A DNA stretch of 10,586 nucleotides from Vulcanimicrobiota bacterium. GTDB lineage: Bacteria; Vulcanimicrobiota; Vulcanimicrobiia; Vulcanimicrobiales; Vulcanimicrobiaceae. The stretch lies in the NCBI GenBank assembly GCA_030043675.1, contig JASHXG010000129.1, positions 1 to 10,586 on the forward strand, given 5' to 3'. Both the position numbers and the translations under genes were made by a program. Below, piece after piece: positions 1-6,073 of this stretch (the first letter of the stretch is position 1; each line of letters begins with the position of its first letter). The notes under the pieces were generated by a model. The model saw only the letters and a program-made list of their open reading frames with translations. It had not been told where the DNA came from and made no database searches.

Positions 1-2
1 AA

Positions 3-437
3 GCCCTCGTTTATATCAACGCGCTTGCTCCCGATACGACCGCCGGCGAGACATCGCTGAGCATACAGCAGAAGTTCCCTGCGACCGCGGTGCTCAAGCA
101 CATCAAGGTCATCGATGGACGTATCTGGCTGACCAAAGCAGGCTTACCGTATTTTTGCGGCGATCTCTCGGCGACCGAGCAACAACTCGTGTGGGCGACG
201 CAGGGCGCGCCGGACGCCAACATCTTCGCGCACGATGCGCCGGGCGTTGCGTGGAAGACCAAACCGAGCTGGTACATCGTCGGAACGAAGGATCACACCG
301 TGAACCCGGACCTTGAGCGCTTTCTTGCGAAACGCATGAACGCCAAGACGACCGAACTCGATTCGAGTCACGTACCGATGCTCTCGCAACCAGACCGCGT
401 ATTCGAAGTAATTCTCAGCGCTGCGCAGTCCGTGTAG
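3..437 (+). CDS. alpha/beta hydrolase, C-terminal part (5' end outside window)
   Basis: The reading frame is open from the first bases of the window and ends at TAG 435-437, so this is the last 144 residues of a longer protein. A GTG at 90 lies inside the frame, but residues before it (ALVYINALAPD, then GETSL) fit the strand after the nucleophile elbow in alpha/beta hydrolases, so 90 is not the real start. The end carries two expected catalytic positions: Asp in GTKDHTV (codon 291-293) and His in SSHVPM (codon 369-371). The serine nucleophile would lie upstream of the window. The pattern SWYIVGTKD, then FLAKRMNAKTTELDSSHVPMLSQPD, split by a short helix, is typical of small exported or cytosolic hydrolases of the AB_hydrolase_6 type; the substrate cannot be told. 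It converges on the S41-type gene with a 24-base gap and no clear terminator hairpin. Confidence 0.88.
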   Translation, partial: ALVYINALAPDTTAGETSLSIQQKFPATAVLKHIKVIDGRIWLTKAGLPYFCGDLSATEQQLVWATQGAPDANIFAHDAPGVAWKTKPSWYIVGTKDHTVNPDLERFLAKRMNAKTTELDSSHVPMLSQPDRVFEVILSAAQSV

Positions 438-461
438 ACCTGGGGAGCCCAGCTTGCGATT

Positions 462-2033
462 CTAACGCCAACCGAGTGCCCATGCAAGAGCAGGGTCCTC
501 CCCGGCGCTGAACTGCTTCCATGTCGCTATAGCAAGATGATCGGGTATGACTGCGTTGGGTCCCGAAGGCACGAATGCGTAATACTTCGATGAATACCGC
601 ACGACGAGCCCAGTGTTCGGAAGCACGAACTGCCGTGGTTCCTGGAAGCTGTTGGGGACTTCTCCAATCGTTTGCCCGACGAGCAGCGCTCGCGTGTCGT
701 ACCTAAATTGCGCAGCGTTCGCCATCGCGGCCGAGAACGTATCCTGATCGATAAGTATAAACAGATGACCCGTGCGATTGACGCTAGGCATCGCAGCGAT
801 CGGCAGGATGAGATCGTTCAAGCCATCAGTGTAGCTTCCGCCACCGTTTCCGCGCATGTCGATCACGAGCTTTTCCGGCCGCACTTCTCGAACGAGCCGT
901 AGCAACGCTAGAGCGTTCTTCGCCAAATTCTGGTACGTTCGGAATCGGCAATACACTGCGTGGTGCGCCGGCAAAGAGATAAACCAGAAGCCGACATTCG
1001 GACTGCGAGCGTACAGAGGCGGCGCGTGCCAGGCGTATACATAATGCACGCCTTGGTCGCTCGCGACCGCCTGAACTGCGACCTCAAAGACGCTTGCGCC
1101 ACGCCTTAACCCGTAGGTCACCAGGTCTCGGGAACGTGCAATGCCCGCGCCATGGAGCAGCATGCCGACCGTCATGAAGCCGTCGACACGACTCTCGCGC
1201 AGAGGCTCCGTCTCGGCCGATGGGGTGATTGCCATCAGTTTTTTGCGCACGGCGTCGATCGGCATCCCGTCAATCGACAGAACGCGCGCGCCGGCAGCCC
1301 GGGCATCGGCCGCGGTCACATCGACAACGCGGTATTCATCTCCAAAACGCTCGATGTCGAGCGGAAGGTTCGCGTCACTCGGAGGTAGCTCGACGTAAGT
1401 GTGTGCGTCGCCGATCGAATTCGCAATGCGGTCGAGCCCGAAATAGGCCTGATCACCGTTCGCACGCACCAGTGTACGATCCACGCCTATAACCTCGGAG
1501 CCAAATGCTGAGGCGCTGACGAAGCGATACGGATCGGGATGGAGGGCCGGCAGTTCTCGCGCGAGATAGTGGAGATCCTCGTGCCATGCTGCCGAGGAAA
1601 CGTCGAGGGTGGGTACTGCGGGAGGCGCGTGCTCCGCAGTCTGCTGCAGAGTGAATGATCCGCTATCGCTGCCGAATAAAAAGGAACCGCTAAAACGACC
1701 ACTCGCGACGGTTCCCTCAAGCGTTCCTTCCGCGCCGCCGCCAGCAAATTGCAACGTCAGAGTCGCTCCTTTGAGCGTTCCACCGGTTATCTTAAATGCG
1801 CCAACCGGCGTCGTAAACGATCCGCCGTACCGCCCATTCGAACACGAGAGCACGAGGGTTACGCTCAACTGCCCTGCTTGTTTGCTCGACGCCGAGCCCG
1901 CGTACGTGGCGCTGGACGTTGACGGACACGCCGCGGCGGGCGACGGCGAGGCAACCGGTGCCGACGCAGCCGCTATTGCGCCGAGGAGCAGCAGCGCCGA
2001 GACTGCCATAACTCCGGTACGGGCCGCACCCAT
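462..2033 (-). CDS. exported S41-family peptidase-like protein with N-terminal beta-rich region
   Basis: A 523-residue protein starting at ATG 2033. Residues 1-26 form a signal peptide (hydrophobic VSALLLLGAIAAA, likely cut near ASA). Residues about 36-131 are a low-complexity Gly/Ser/Thr beta-rich region with Cys36 and Cys64. From about 150 the protein looks like the S41 (tail-specific protease/tricorn core) family. It has NSIGDAHT with His211, a PDZ-like stretch (about 225-270, containing VLSIDGMPID), the core strand VIDMRGNGGG (390-399), and DTFSAAM with Ser434 as the probable nucleophile. The Glu that often follows in the SAAE motif is Met here. His211 with Ser434 fits the tricorn-like S41 layout better than the Ser-Lys CtpA layout; that is inference. 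No strong Shine-Dalgarno precedes the ATG: the nearest GGAG is about 15 bases away. It probably acts outside the cytoplasmic membrane; substrate unknown. Confidence 0.88.
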   Translation of the reverse strand: MGAARTGVMAVSALLLLGAIAAASAPVASPSPAAACPSTSSATYAGSASSKQAGQLSVTLVLSCSNGRYGGSFTTPVGAFKITGGTLKGATLTLQFAGGGAEGTLEGTVASGRFSGSFLFGSDSGSFTLQQTAEHAPPAVPTLDVSSAAWHEDLHYLARELPALHPDPYRFVSASAFGSEVIGVDRTLVRANGDQAYFGLDRIANSIGDAHTYVELPPSDANLPLDIERFGDEYRVVDVTAADARAAGARVLSIDGMPIDAVRKKLMAITPSAETEPLRESRVDGFMTVGMLLHGAGIARSRDLVTYGLRRGASVFEVAVQAVASDQGVHYVYAWHAPPLYARSPNVGFWFISLPAHHAVYCRFRTYQNLAKNALALLRLVREVRPEKLVIDMRGNGGGSYTDGLNDLILPIAAMPSVNRTGHLFILIDQDTFSAAMANAAQFRYDTRALLVGQTIGEVPNSFQEPRQFVLPNTGLVVRYSSKYYAFVPSGPNAVIPDHLAIATWKQFSAGEDPALAWALGWR

Positions 2034-2073
2034 CGAATGTTTCGCGCACTCCGGCAGCGATCAATCCTTGATG

Positions 2074-2445
2074 CTAAGGAGACCGCAGCGGTAGTACGGT
2101 GCGGGTCTGCATCCTTGCCGCATCGCTTAGTAGCAGCCTTCGGCACGATTGGGACGCCCCAAAACGAGCGGCTTGGGACAACTTATGGAGCTCATCGTCG
2201 CAAGCGCCTTCGGTCGCATACGCATCGCCAAGGACCACTTGGGGGTATATTGGATTTAGGTACGACCCTCGAGCGGTGGGCGTCTCGACAACGAACCAGG
2301 CGCTGGCACCAGACCGAAGACGCGCATCATCGTAGAGCACCTCACCGCCCCACGCCAACGCGAGAAACGGTATGGCGATTGCGGCGATTAGTAGTCGCCG
2401 CCGCCAGCGGACGGAAGGCTTTTCGATAACGTACTCTTCGTCGAT
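2074..2445 (-). CDS. small membrane-anchored hypothetical protein, start codon unclear
   Basis: I do not recognise this protein. The frame is open from just after TAA (2448-2446) to TAG 2076-2074, 123 codons. It begins with acidic residues (IDEEYVIEKPSVRW), then Arg-Arg-Arg followed by one transmembrane helix (LLIAAIAIPFLALAW), then a polar tail with two Cys (ACDDE and QSCRR). No ATG, GTG or TTG exists ahead of the helix; the first ordinary start is TTG 2358-2356, at the end of the helix. So either a rare start such as ATC is used, or translation is coupled to the iminopeptidase whose TGA lies 11 bases upstream, or the start has mutated and this is a decaying gene. Its position between two same-strand genes, and the sensible N-in/C-out topology of the tail, argue that it was once real. 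Confidence 0.5.
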   Translation of the reverse strand: MDEEYVIEKPSVRWRRRLLIAAIAIPFLALAWGGEVLYDDARLRSGASAWFVVETPTARGSYLNPIYPQVVLGDAYATEGACDDELHKLSQAARFGASQSCRRLLLSDAARMQTRTVLPLRSP

Positions 2446-2456
2446 TTAGCGCCCGG

Positions 2457-3401
2457 TCAGACGGACCCAATCTGATTCATCGCTTCAACGATGCTTTCAT
2501 GCATGGTTCCCCCGCCGTGCCCGCCATCATCTATGACTCGCAATACGCTAGCTCGCCATTGTCGATGCAGCTTCCAGGCTGTCTCAAGAGGGCTGCTGAT
2601 GTCGTAGCGTCCGTGGAGAAGAATGCCCGGGATTTCATTAAGCAGCGAGGCGTTTTGGATTAGCCGGTCCTCGGTCAAGAATGCCGCGTGCCTCCAGTAG
2701 TGCGTAACGATACGTGTAAAGAGCAGCCGAAAAGGCGCATCCTCAAAACGTCGGCTTGGGGAATAGCCGCGGGCCAGCGAGATATGGGCGTCTTCCCACG
2801 CGCACCATTCGCGGGCGGCTCGCTCTCGGATCCCGGGATCCGGGCTAAAGACCAATGCCGCGTAAGCGTCAACTAGATCCGGACCCTCGATCGGATCAAA
2901 GGAGGCCACAGCGGCAAACCGTTCCCATTGCTCTGGGAACACGCGGCCCATGTCACGAGTAATCCAGTTCACTTCGTGGCGAGCTGTCGTAGTTACGGAC
3001 GCTAACACCATGGCACGTATGCGCTGCGGATACGTTTGAGCGTAGGCGAGGCCGAGCGTCGTGCCCCACGAAGCGCCGAGGACCGTCCAGCGATCGATCC
3101 TCAAATGTTTGCGCAATCGCTCTAGGTCTTGAATAAGATGCGTAGTTGTATTGACGTCGAGGTCCGTCGCCTTTTCAACGTGCGGTCGGCTGCGTCCACA
3201 GCCTCGCTGGTCGGTTAAGACGATCTTGTAGATCGCGGGGTCAAAGTACCGGCGGCTTCCTGGAGTGCAACCTGAACCCGGGCCGCCATGTAGATACAAA
3301 GCGGGGCGACCGCTGGGGTTTCCGGAGCACTCCCAGTAGATCTCTTGCGCGTCGCCAACATCGAGCATCCCAGTCTCAAAGGGATCGACGTTTGGGAACA
3401 T
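2457..3401 (-). CDS. pip: proline iminopeptidase (prolyl aminopeptidase, family S33)
   Basis: A 314-residue alpha/beta hydrolase that removes N-terminal proline from peptides, normally in the cytoplasm; no signal peptide is seen. Visible hallmarks are the oxyanion motif HGGPG (38-42), DQRGCGRS (64-71) typical of proline iminopeptidases, nucleophile Ser111 in GASWGTT, Asp267 in HGRYDISSP and His295 in DDGGHGGG, giving a complete triad. I chose ATG 3401 because the protein then starts FPNVDPFETGMLDVGD, matching the family start (FP-x3-P-x3-G-x-L-x-V), and its length matches the usual 310-320 residues. A longer frame from GTG 3491 adds 30 unlike residues and overlaps the GNAT gene by 32 bases. 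Its stop lies 11 bases before the open frame of the small membrane protein, so the two may be co-transcribed. I am sure of the family; exact peptide specificity is inferred. Confidence 0.93.
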   Translation of the reverse strand: MFPNVDPFETGMLDVGDAQEIYWECSGNPSGRPALYLHGGPGSGCTPGSRRYFDPAIYKIVLTDQRGCGRSRPHVEKATDLDVNTTTHLIQDLERLRKHLRIDRWTVLGASWGTTLGLAYAQTYPQRIRAMVLASVTTTARHEVNWITRDMGRVFPEQWERFAAVASFDPIEGPDLVDAYAALVFSPDPGIRERAAREWCAWEDAHISLARGYSPSRRFEDAPFRLLFTRIVTHYWRHAAFLTEDRLIQNASLLNEIPGILLHGRYDISSPLETAWKLHRQWRASVLRVIDDGGHGGGTMHESIVEAMNQIGSV

Positions 3402-3459
3402 GCAAGCTCGCTTCGATGGGAAGGACTTGGTTCCGCCTGCTTTGCGAGAGCGGGTCGGA

Positions 3460-3720
3460 TCAGCGCACCTCCATATATATTTTGTATTCACTTTGAGCCA
3501 CTTCCACGAAACCTAGCCGCTCATATAGCCGCCTTGCCGGGTTTATCTTCGCCGTGCTGAGTTTTAATGGAACCTTGTGCGCCCGAGCCTCCCCGATTAG
3601 CTGCCGTGCTAGCAATGACCCAACGCCCCGATTTTGCCAAGGCGGGCTTAGGTAGATCTGTTCAAGAGATATGTCTTCTGCTGCTCGTCTCACCATAAGC
3701 CACCAGGTGCGTAACCTCAA
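3460..3720 (-). pseudogene. GNAT-family N-acetyltransferase, N-terminally truncated
   Basis: The frame holds only the second half of a GNAT fold (86 residues from TTG 3720; ATG 3696 is also possible). GNAT enzymes move an acetyl group from acetyl-CoA to an amine. The acetyl-CoA loop is intact (QNRGVGS, the Q/R-x-x-G-x-G/A motif), preceded by strand 4 (LEQIYLSPPW) and followed by the usual NPARRLYERLGF before the last strand. Family members are about 140-170 residues, so roughly 60-70 residues with strands 1-3 are missing. Upstream, the frame stays open to a TAA but has no ATG, GTG or TTG, and similarity to GNAT seems to stop near base 3700. The other strand there is a lipoprotein-linker relic (3728-3763). 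The gene therefore looks broken by a rearrangement. A small functional protein cannot be excluded. It ends 58 bases upstream of the iminopeptidase start. Confidence 0.68.
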
Positions 3721-3727
3721 GGTGTCG

Positions 3728-3763
3728 CGCAGCGGGTCGTGGATGCTGCCGAAAGCAAGGTAA
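3728..3763 (+). pseudogene. relic of a lipoprotein linker (SGSWMLPKAR, then stop)
   Basis: Bases 3728-3751 are identical over 24 positions to 9567-9590, which encode the SGSWMLPEAR linker of the second beta-propeller lipoprotein. Here the frame reads RSGSWMLPKAR and then TAA at 3761-3763. Neither the signal peptide in front nor the propeller behind is present. It sits at the point where the GNAT gene loses its N-terminal half, so it marks an old junction. It is too short to be a working gene. Confidence 0.7.
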
Positions 3764-3793
3764 AACGACCCGGGCGTAAGAACGGCGGGTTAA

Positions 3794-4042
3794 GTGGCTG
3801 GCGTGGTCGCGGGATTGGGCTTCGCGTTAGGCGTGGCCACCGTTGCGTTCAGTATCATCCGCAAGGAGTTGGCAATCGGCCTCCTAGGCGCGATCGTTAC
3901 GTTGGTTTTCGGCTATATGGGGTTGCAACTATTGTACCTCGCCTGGTGCAACGCTAGGCTCTCCTGCTTGTACATCGCTAACCTGTTGCGGAGTTCTAAA
4001 AATGCCGGTTGTGCGTTTCGGCCTGTCGCGCAAGGTATATGA
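3794..4042 (+). CDS. small two-helix hydrophobic hypothetical protein (possible fragment)
   Basis: An 82-residue frame from GTG 3794 to TGA 4040-4042. I do not recognise it. Residues about 2-22 (AGVVAGLGFALGVATVAF) and 27-51 (AIGLLGAIVTLVFGYMGLQ) look like two transmembrane helices joined by a short charged turn (RKE). The rest (from about residue 53) is polar, has three Cys and reads less like real protein. A TAA directly abuts the start codon and there is no clear Shine-Dalgarno. It is in the same frame as the SGSWMLPKAR relic upstream but separated from it by two stops. The hydrophobic part is convincing as coding sequence; the start and the tail are not. It may be the remains of a larger membrane protein. 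Confidence 0.4.
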   Translation: MAGVVAGLGFALGVATVAFSIIRKELAIGLLGAIVTLVFGYMGLQLLYLAWCNARLSCLYIANLLRSSKNAGCAFRPVAQGI

Positions 4043-4089
4043 CCCGATGGAAGTACGCCAAGCGTACGAAGTGTACTGAAGCCCTGGGG

Positions 4090-4135
4090 CGCTCGCCCCG
4101 CTAGGCCAGCGCGTGAGCGCGACGAACATCCTTAG
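4090..4135 (+). repeat. conserved upstream element, copy 1 (before the glycine-rich lipoprotein)
   Basis: This 46-base GC-rich block matches 8341-8386 at 39 of 46 positions, without gaps. It ends in CTTAG, 35 bases before the start codon of the glycine-rich lipoprotein. In this copy GCGCTCGC (4089-4096) can pair with GTGAGCGC (4113-4120) around a 16-base loop. The second copy keeps only a weaker pairing, so a hairpin is uncertain. It could be a promoter or leader region, or simply the edge of a duplicated unit. Confidence 0.65.
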
Positions 4136-4170
4136 CCGGCGATCGTCGGCCTTGGGAAAGGGGCGCGCAG

Positions 4171-5121
4171 ATGAAGGGCGTGGTTGTCAACTCGCAAGTC
4201 ATTATTGTCGGCACGGCTGTAGCGTTGCTCGCGGGCTGTGGTGGATCGCAAACGCAACTCGTTCCGCCGAGCGCGGTGCCGCCGATGAATGGCGCACCAG
4301 CTGCGCTCACCCACCATAAGACGTTTTATTATACAGGCGAAAGCCAGACGTTTACCGTGCCGGCCAACATAAAGTGGCTCACGGTTGTCGCCCTCGGCGC
4401 GCGTGGTGCGGGCGCCACGGGTGCCTACGGCGGGCGAGCCTACGCTGTGATTCCCGTCACGCCCCGGGAACGACTCGGCGTGTTCGTCGGCGGGCAAGGC
4501 TCCGGCGTAACCGGCGGCTTTAACGGGGGCGCGAACGGCGGTGGGGGCGCGTCCGAGTGCTACAGATACAGTTGCGCTGGATATGGCGGTGGCGGTGCTT
4601 CCGACATACGGAGCGGTGGCGATACGCTGTCTGATCGGATTCTCGTCGTTGGCGGTGGGGGCGGTGCAGGCGGGTCCAACTATCTGACCAAGGGTGGCGA
4701 CGGCGGTAGGGGTGGCGGCAGCGTCGGTGGCGCCGGTGGAAGCGCCGCTGGTAGCGGCGTTTACGACGGAGGAGGCGGCGGCGGCGGTGGGACGCAGCAT
4801 CGTGGTGGATCCGGCGGGAGCGGCGGAGCGAGCACCTATAGAAACGGCGGCGAAGCCGGATCCCATGCTCGAGGCGGTAGCGGTGGCGCGGGTGAGCAGG
4901 GAAGTATCTATAACAGCGCTGCCGGCGGTGGCGGAGGTGGCGGCGGCGGCTATTACGGCGGCGGCGGCGGTGGCGGCGGCCAGGCTGAATACGAAGGCGG
5001 CAGCGGAGGAGGCGGCGGCGGCGGCGGATCGTCGTACATCACGCCCAGCGCAAAGCGCTTTCAGGGTTGGCGAGGCTGGATAAGCAAGACTGGTGACGGC
5101 CTCGTCGTGTTTAGCTGGTAA
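4171..5121 (+). CDS. glycine-rich lipoprotein (ALK/LTK-type glycine-rich domain)
   Basis: A 316-residue predicted lipoprotein. The signal peptide ends in the lipobox LLAGC with Cys23, followed by GGSQ and a Pro-rich linker. From about residue 60 it matches the bacterial glycine-rich family (Pfam Gly_rich, related to the ALK/LTK glycine-rich domain): FTVPANIKWLTVVALGARG, then VIPVTPRERLGVFVGGQG, GGGGASDIRSGGDTL (139-153), DRILVVGGGGGAGG (155-168), long poly-Gly runs (200-208, 252-260, 263-270, 279-286), GSSYI and the closing strand GDGLVVFSW. In ALK such runs form bundled polyglycine-II helices; that this holds here is inference. Cys130 and Cys135 may form a disulfide. ATG 4171 is preceded by AAGGGG with 7 bases of spacing. 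The leader resembles that of the propeller lipoprotein at 8424 although the mature parts are unrelated. Probably surface-anchored, structural or adhesive. Confidence 0.9.
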   Translation: MKGVVVNSQVIIVGTAVALLAGCGGSQTQLVPPSAVPPMNGAPAALTHHKTFYYTGESQTFTVPANIKWLTVVALGARGAGATGAYGGRAYAVIPVTPRERLGVFVGGQGSGVTGGFNGGANGGGGASECYRYSCAGYGGGGASDIRSGGDTLSDRILVVGGGGGAGGSNYLTKGGDGGRGGGSVGGAGGSAAGSGVYDGGGGGGGGTQHRGGSGGSGGASTYRNGGEAGSHARGGSGGAGEQGSIYNSAAGGGGGGGGGYYGGGGGGGGQAEYEGGSGGGGGGGGSSYITPSAKRFQGWRGWISKTGDGLVVFSW

Positions 5122-5145
5122 CCGTGATGAGCCTAAACCAGCGAT

Positions 5146-5256
5146 TTGGCGCTGAGCATCGGCGCCGCAGCGTTGCTCGCAGGTTGCGGCGGAGCGCAAT
5201 GCTACCGTTCCGTCCACGCGGCAAGGAGCAAGGCAAATGAGGATTTCAGGGTTTAG
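5146..5256 (+). pseudogene. decayed lipoprotein 5' end (ALLAGCGGAQ relic)
   Basis: The frame from TTG 5146 to TAG 5254-5256 reads ALSIGAAALLAGCGGAQ, a complete hydrophobic stretch plus lipobox like those of the intact lipoproteins nearby, then 18 unrelated residues and a stop. Two TGAs and a TAA lie just upstream in frame, so the normal start is lost, and no mature domain follows. It lies 24 bases after the stop of the glycine-rich lipoprotein, so it probably remains from another copy of the leader. A tiny translated peptide is possible but unlikely. Confidence 0.6.
5223..5228 (+). promoter_or_regulatory. ribosome binding site of the truncated leader at 5237
   Basis: AAGGAG, 8 bases before ATG 5237. 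It is one of the best Shine-Dalgarno sequences in the window, yet it serves a frame of only 23 codons, which supports that frame being the intact front of a former gene. Confidence 0.5.
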
Positions 5257-5308
5257 GCGCTGTGCGTTCGGCATTTGCGCAGCTGCGGCGGCAGGATCGA
5301 TTTTCTGA
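5237..5308 (+). pseudogene. truncated lipoprotein signal peptide (MRISGFRRCAFGICAAAAA)
   Basis: Starting at ATG 5237 with a strong AAGGAG site, the frame gives a basic n-region and a hydrophobic stretch rich in Ala, very like the leaders of the neighbouring lipoproteins. It then runs GSIF and TGA (5306-5308) where the lipobox would be expected. It overlaps the end of the other leader relic in a different frame. It is most simply read as the 5' stump of a second lost lipoprotein gene, cut within the signal peptide. Confidence 0.55.
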
Positions 5309-5317
5309 CAGAACAGT

Positions 5318-5425
5318 TTGTTAATCTACGGTCTGCAATATGCGGTAACGCATTGGCAGTATTGGGCCTTAGCGGCGCTTGCCGTCGCGGTGTTGGTGTT
5401 TCTAAGATACAGGCACCCGAAGTGA
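5318..5425 (+). pseudogene. short transmembrane fragment, unrecognised
   Basis: The frame from TTG 5318 to TGA 5423-5425 encodes 35 residues: a Trp/Tyr-rich segment (YAVTHWQYW), a strong transmembrane helix (ALAALAVAVLVFL) and a basic end (RYRHPK). The charge pattern is typical of a C-terminal membrane anchor. It follows the TGA of the truncated signal peptide in the same frame, so it could be the 3' end of a membrane protein joined to that relic. I cannot name a family. It could also be an independent small protein, but no ribosome binding site is visible. Confidence 0.3.
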
Positions 5426-5531
5426 TCCGGGGCATTCAGGTTCGCAGCTCTGGATGGTGTCGCTGACGCTGGGACTGAGCCTGGAGGCGACGAAACATCT
5501 TGGGCGGCCGATCTGTTTCGGCTTCGAGTGT
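5426..5531. other. gap without a supported gene
   Basis: Between the transmembrane fragment and the small lipoprotein nothing reads convincingly as protein on either strand. With the relics before it, this completes a stretch of about 420 bases (5122-5541) that contains only gene debris. Confidence 0.4.
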
Positions 5532-5535
5532 GGAG
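5532..5535 (+). promoter_or_regulatory. ribosome binding site deciding the start at 5542
   Basis: GGAG, 6 bases before ATG 5542. It favours this ATG over the in-frame ATG at 5500, which would put 14 polar residues in front of the signal peptide. Confidence 0.6.
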
Positions 5536-5541
5536 TCGTTG

Positions 5542-6003
5542 ATGAATCGCTTCGGATCGATCTGCTTTGTGCTTTTCTTACTAGGGTGCGAACGTACCGC
5601 TCAGTCGCCCCCGCAGGCGTCCGCAGCTTCCGACGCTGCATCACCCATTCCGACACCGCGCTGCTGGATCTACGATAAGGTCTATCCAGTGACCGAAGCG
5701 GCTTACGAAAGCCAGCACGTCACGCGCAAGGAAAGAAAAGAGATCGAGCAGTGGGCTGCGCTAGCGTCGCCTTCGCAAGACCGTCTCGTTCGGGCGCACT
5801 CCCCTTGGGCAAGGCCGCCTTCCGCATCAGAGCAACACTTGGTTCGATGGATGCGCGATCCGAGCGAGCCTGGGGCCTTGTTCGTTTTCGTTGCACGACC
5901 AATAGAGAGACCGCCAGATGGGTATTCCCCATGGGTCGCACTGAACACAAATGTGGTCATAGACACCGTTCAATGCTCAATCGGCGCGTATCCAACGGCG
6001 TGA
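5542..6003 (+). CDS. small predicted lipoprotein, unrecognised
   Basis: A 153-residue protein with a short signal peptide (MNRFGSICFVLF) and lipobox LLGC, lipidated Cys16. Then comes a disordered Ala/Ser/Pro linker (about 20-40) and a mixed domain from CWIYDKVYPV (Cys41) through a charged helix (VTRKERKEIEQWAAL) to a beta-rich end (ALFVFVARP, then PWVALNTNVVIDTVQCSIG, with Cys145). Cys41 and Cys145 could pair. I know no family for it. The leader lacks the CGGSQ/GAPG signature of the other lipoproteins here, so it is not part of that group. The start is supported by the GGAG site. A 70-base gap separates it from the next gene on the same strand, so they may or may not be co-transcribed. Confidence 0.72.
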   Translation: MNRFGSICFVLFLLGCERTAQSPPQASAASDAASPIPTPRCWIYDKVYPVTEAAYESQHVTRKERKEIEQWAALASPSQDRLVRAHSPWARPPSASEQHLVRWMRDPSEPGALFVFVARPIERPPDGYSPWVALNTNVVIDTVQCSIGAYPTA

Positions 6004-6073
6004 GGCAGGCATCCACACCAGCAATGCGCGTACGGGGTGCGATAGGGCAGAGTCTTTTGCCAGATATTTGGTG

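Noticed and set aside
1609..2094. 161-codon plus-strand frame opposite the S41-type gene
   Set aside because: Composition is that of an antisense shadow; the minus frame has a signal peptide and peptidase motifs.
2037..2429. 130-codon Arg-rich plus-strand frame
   Set aside because: Arg/His-rich shadow typical of GC-rich DNA. The minus frame has a sensible membrane topology despite lacking a start codon.
3465..3490. AT-rich TATATAT patch as a promoter for the iminopeptidase
   Set aside because: It lies inside the coding end of the GNAT frame, and I find no matching -35 box; low AT-rich contrast alone is not enough.
3402..3491. Longer N-terminus for the iminopeptidase from GTG 3491
   Set aside because: The extra 30 residues are unlike the family, exceed its usual length and overlap the GNAT gene.
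4089..4120. Hairpin in the upstream element as an intrinsic terminator
   Set aside because: The stem is 8 pairs with a 16-base loop and no T-run follows; the pairing is poorly kept in the second copy.
4694..5083. Ala/Val/Glu-rich plus-strand frame inside the glycine-rich gene
   Set aside because: A shifted reading of the same Gly repeats; the main frame has signal peptide, domain motifs and ribosome binding site.
4132..5274. 380-codon Ala-rich frame on the minus strand
   Set aside because: It is the reverse complement of the Gly-rich gene: GGC/GGT codons read as Ala/Thr on the other strand. It has no domain and its ends do not match any gene signal.
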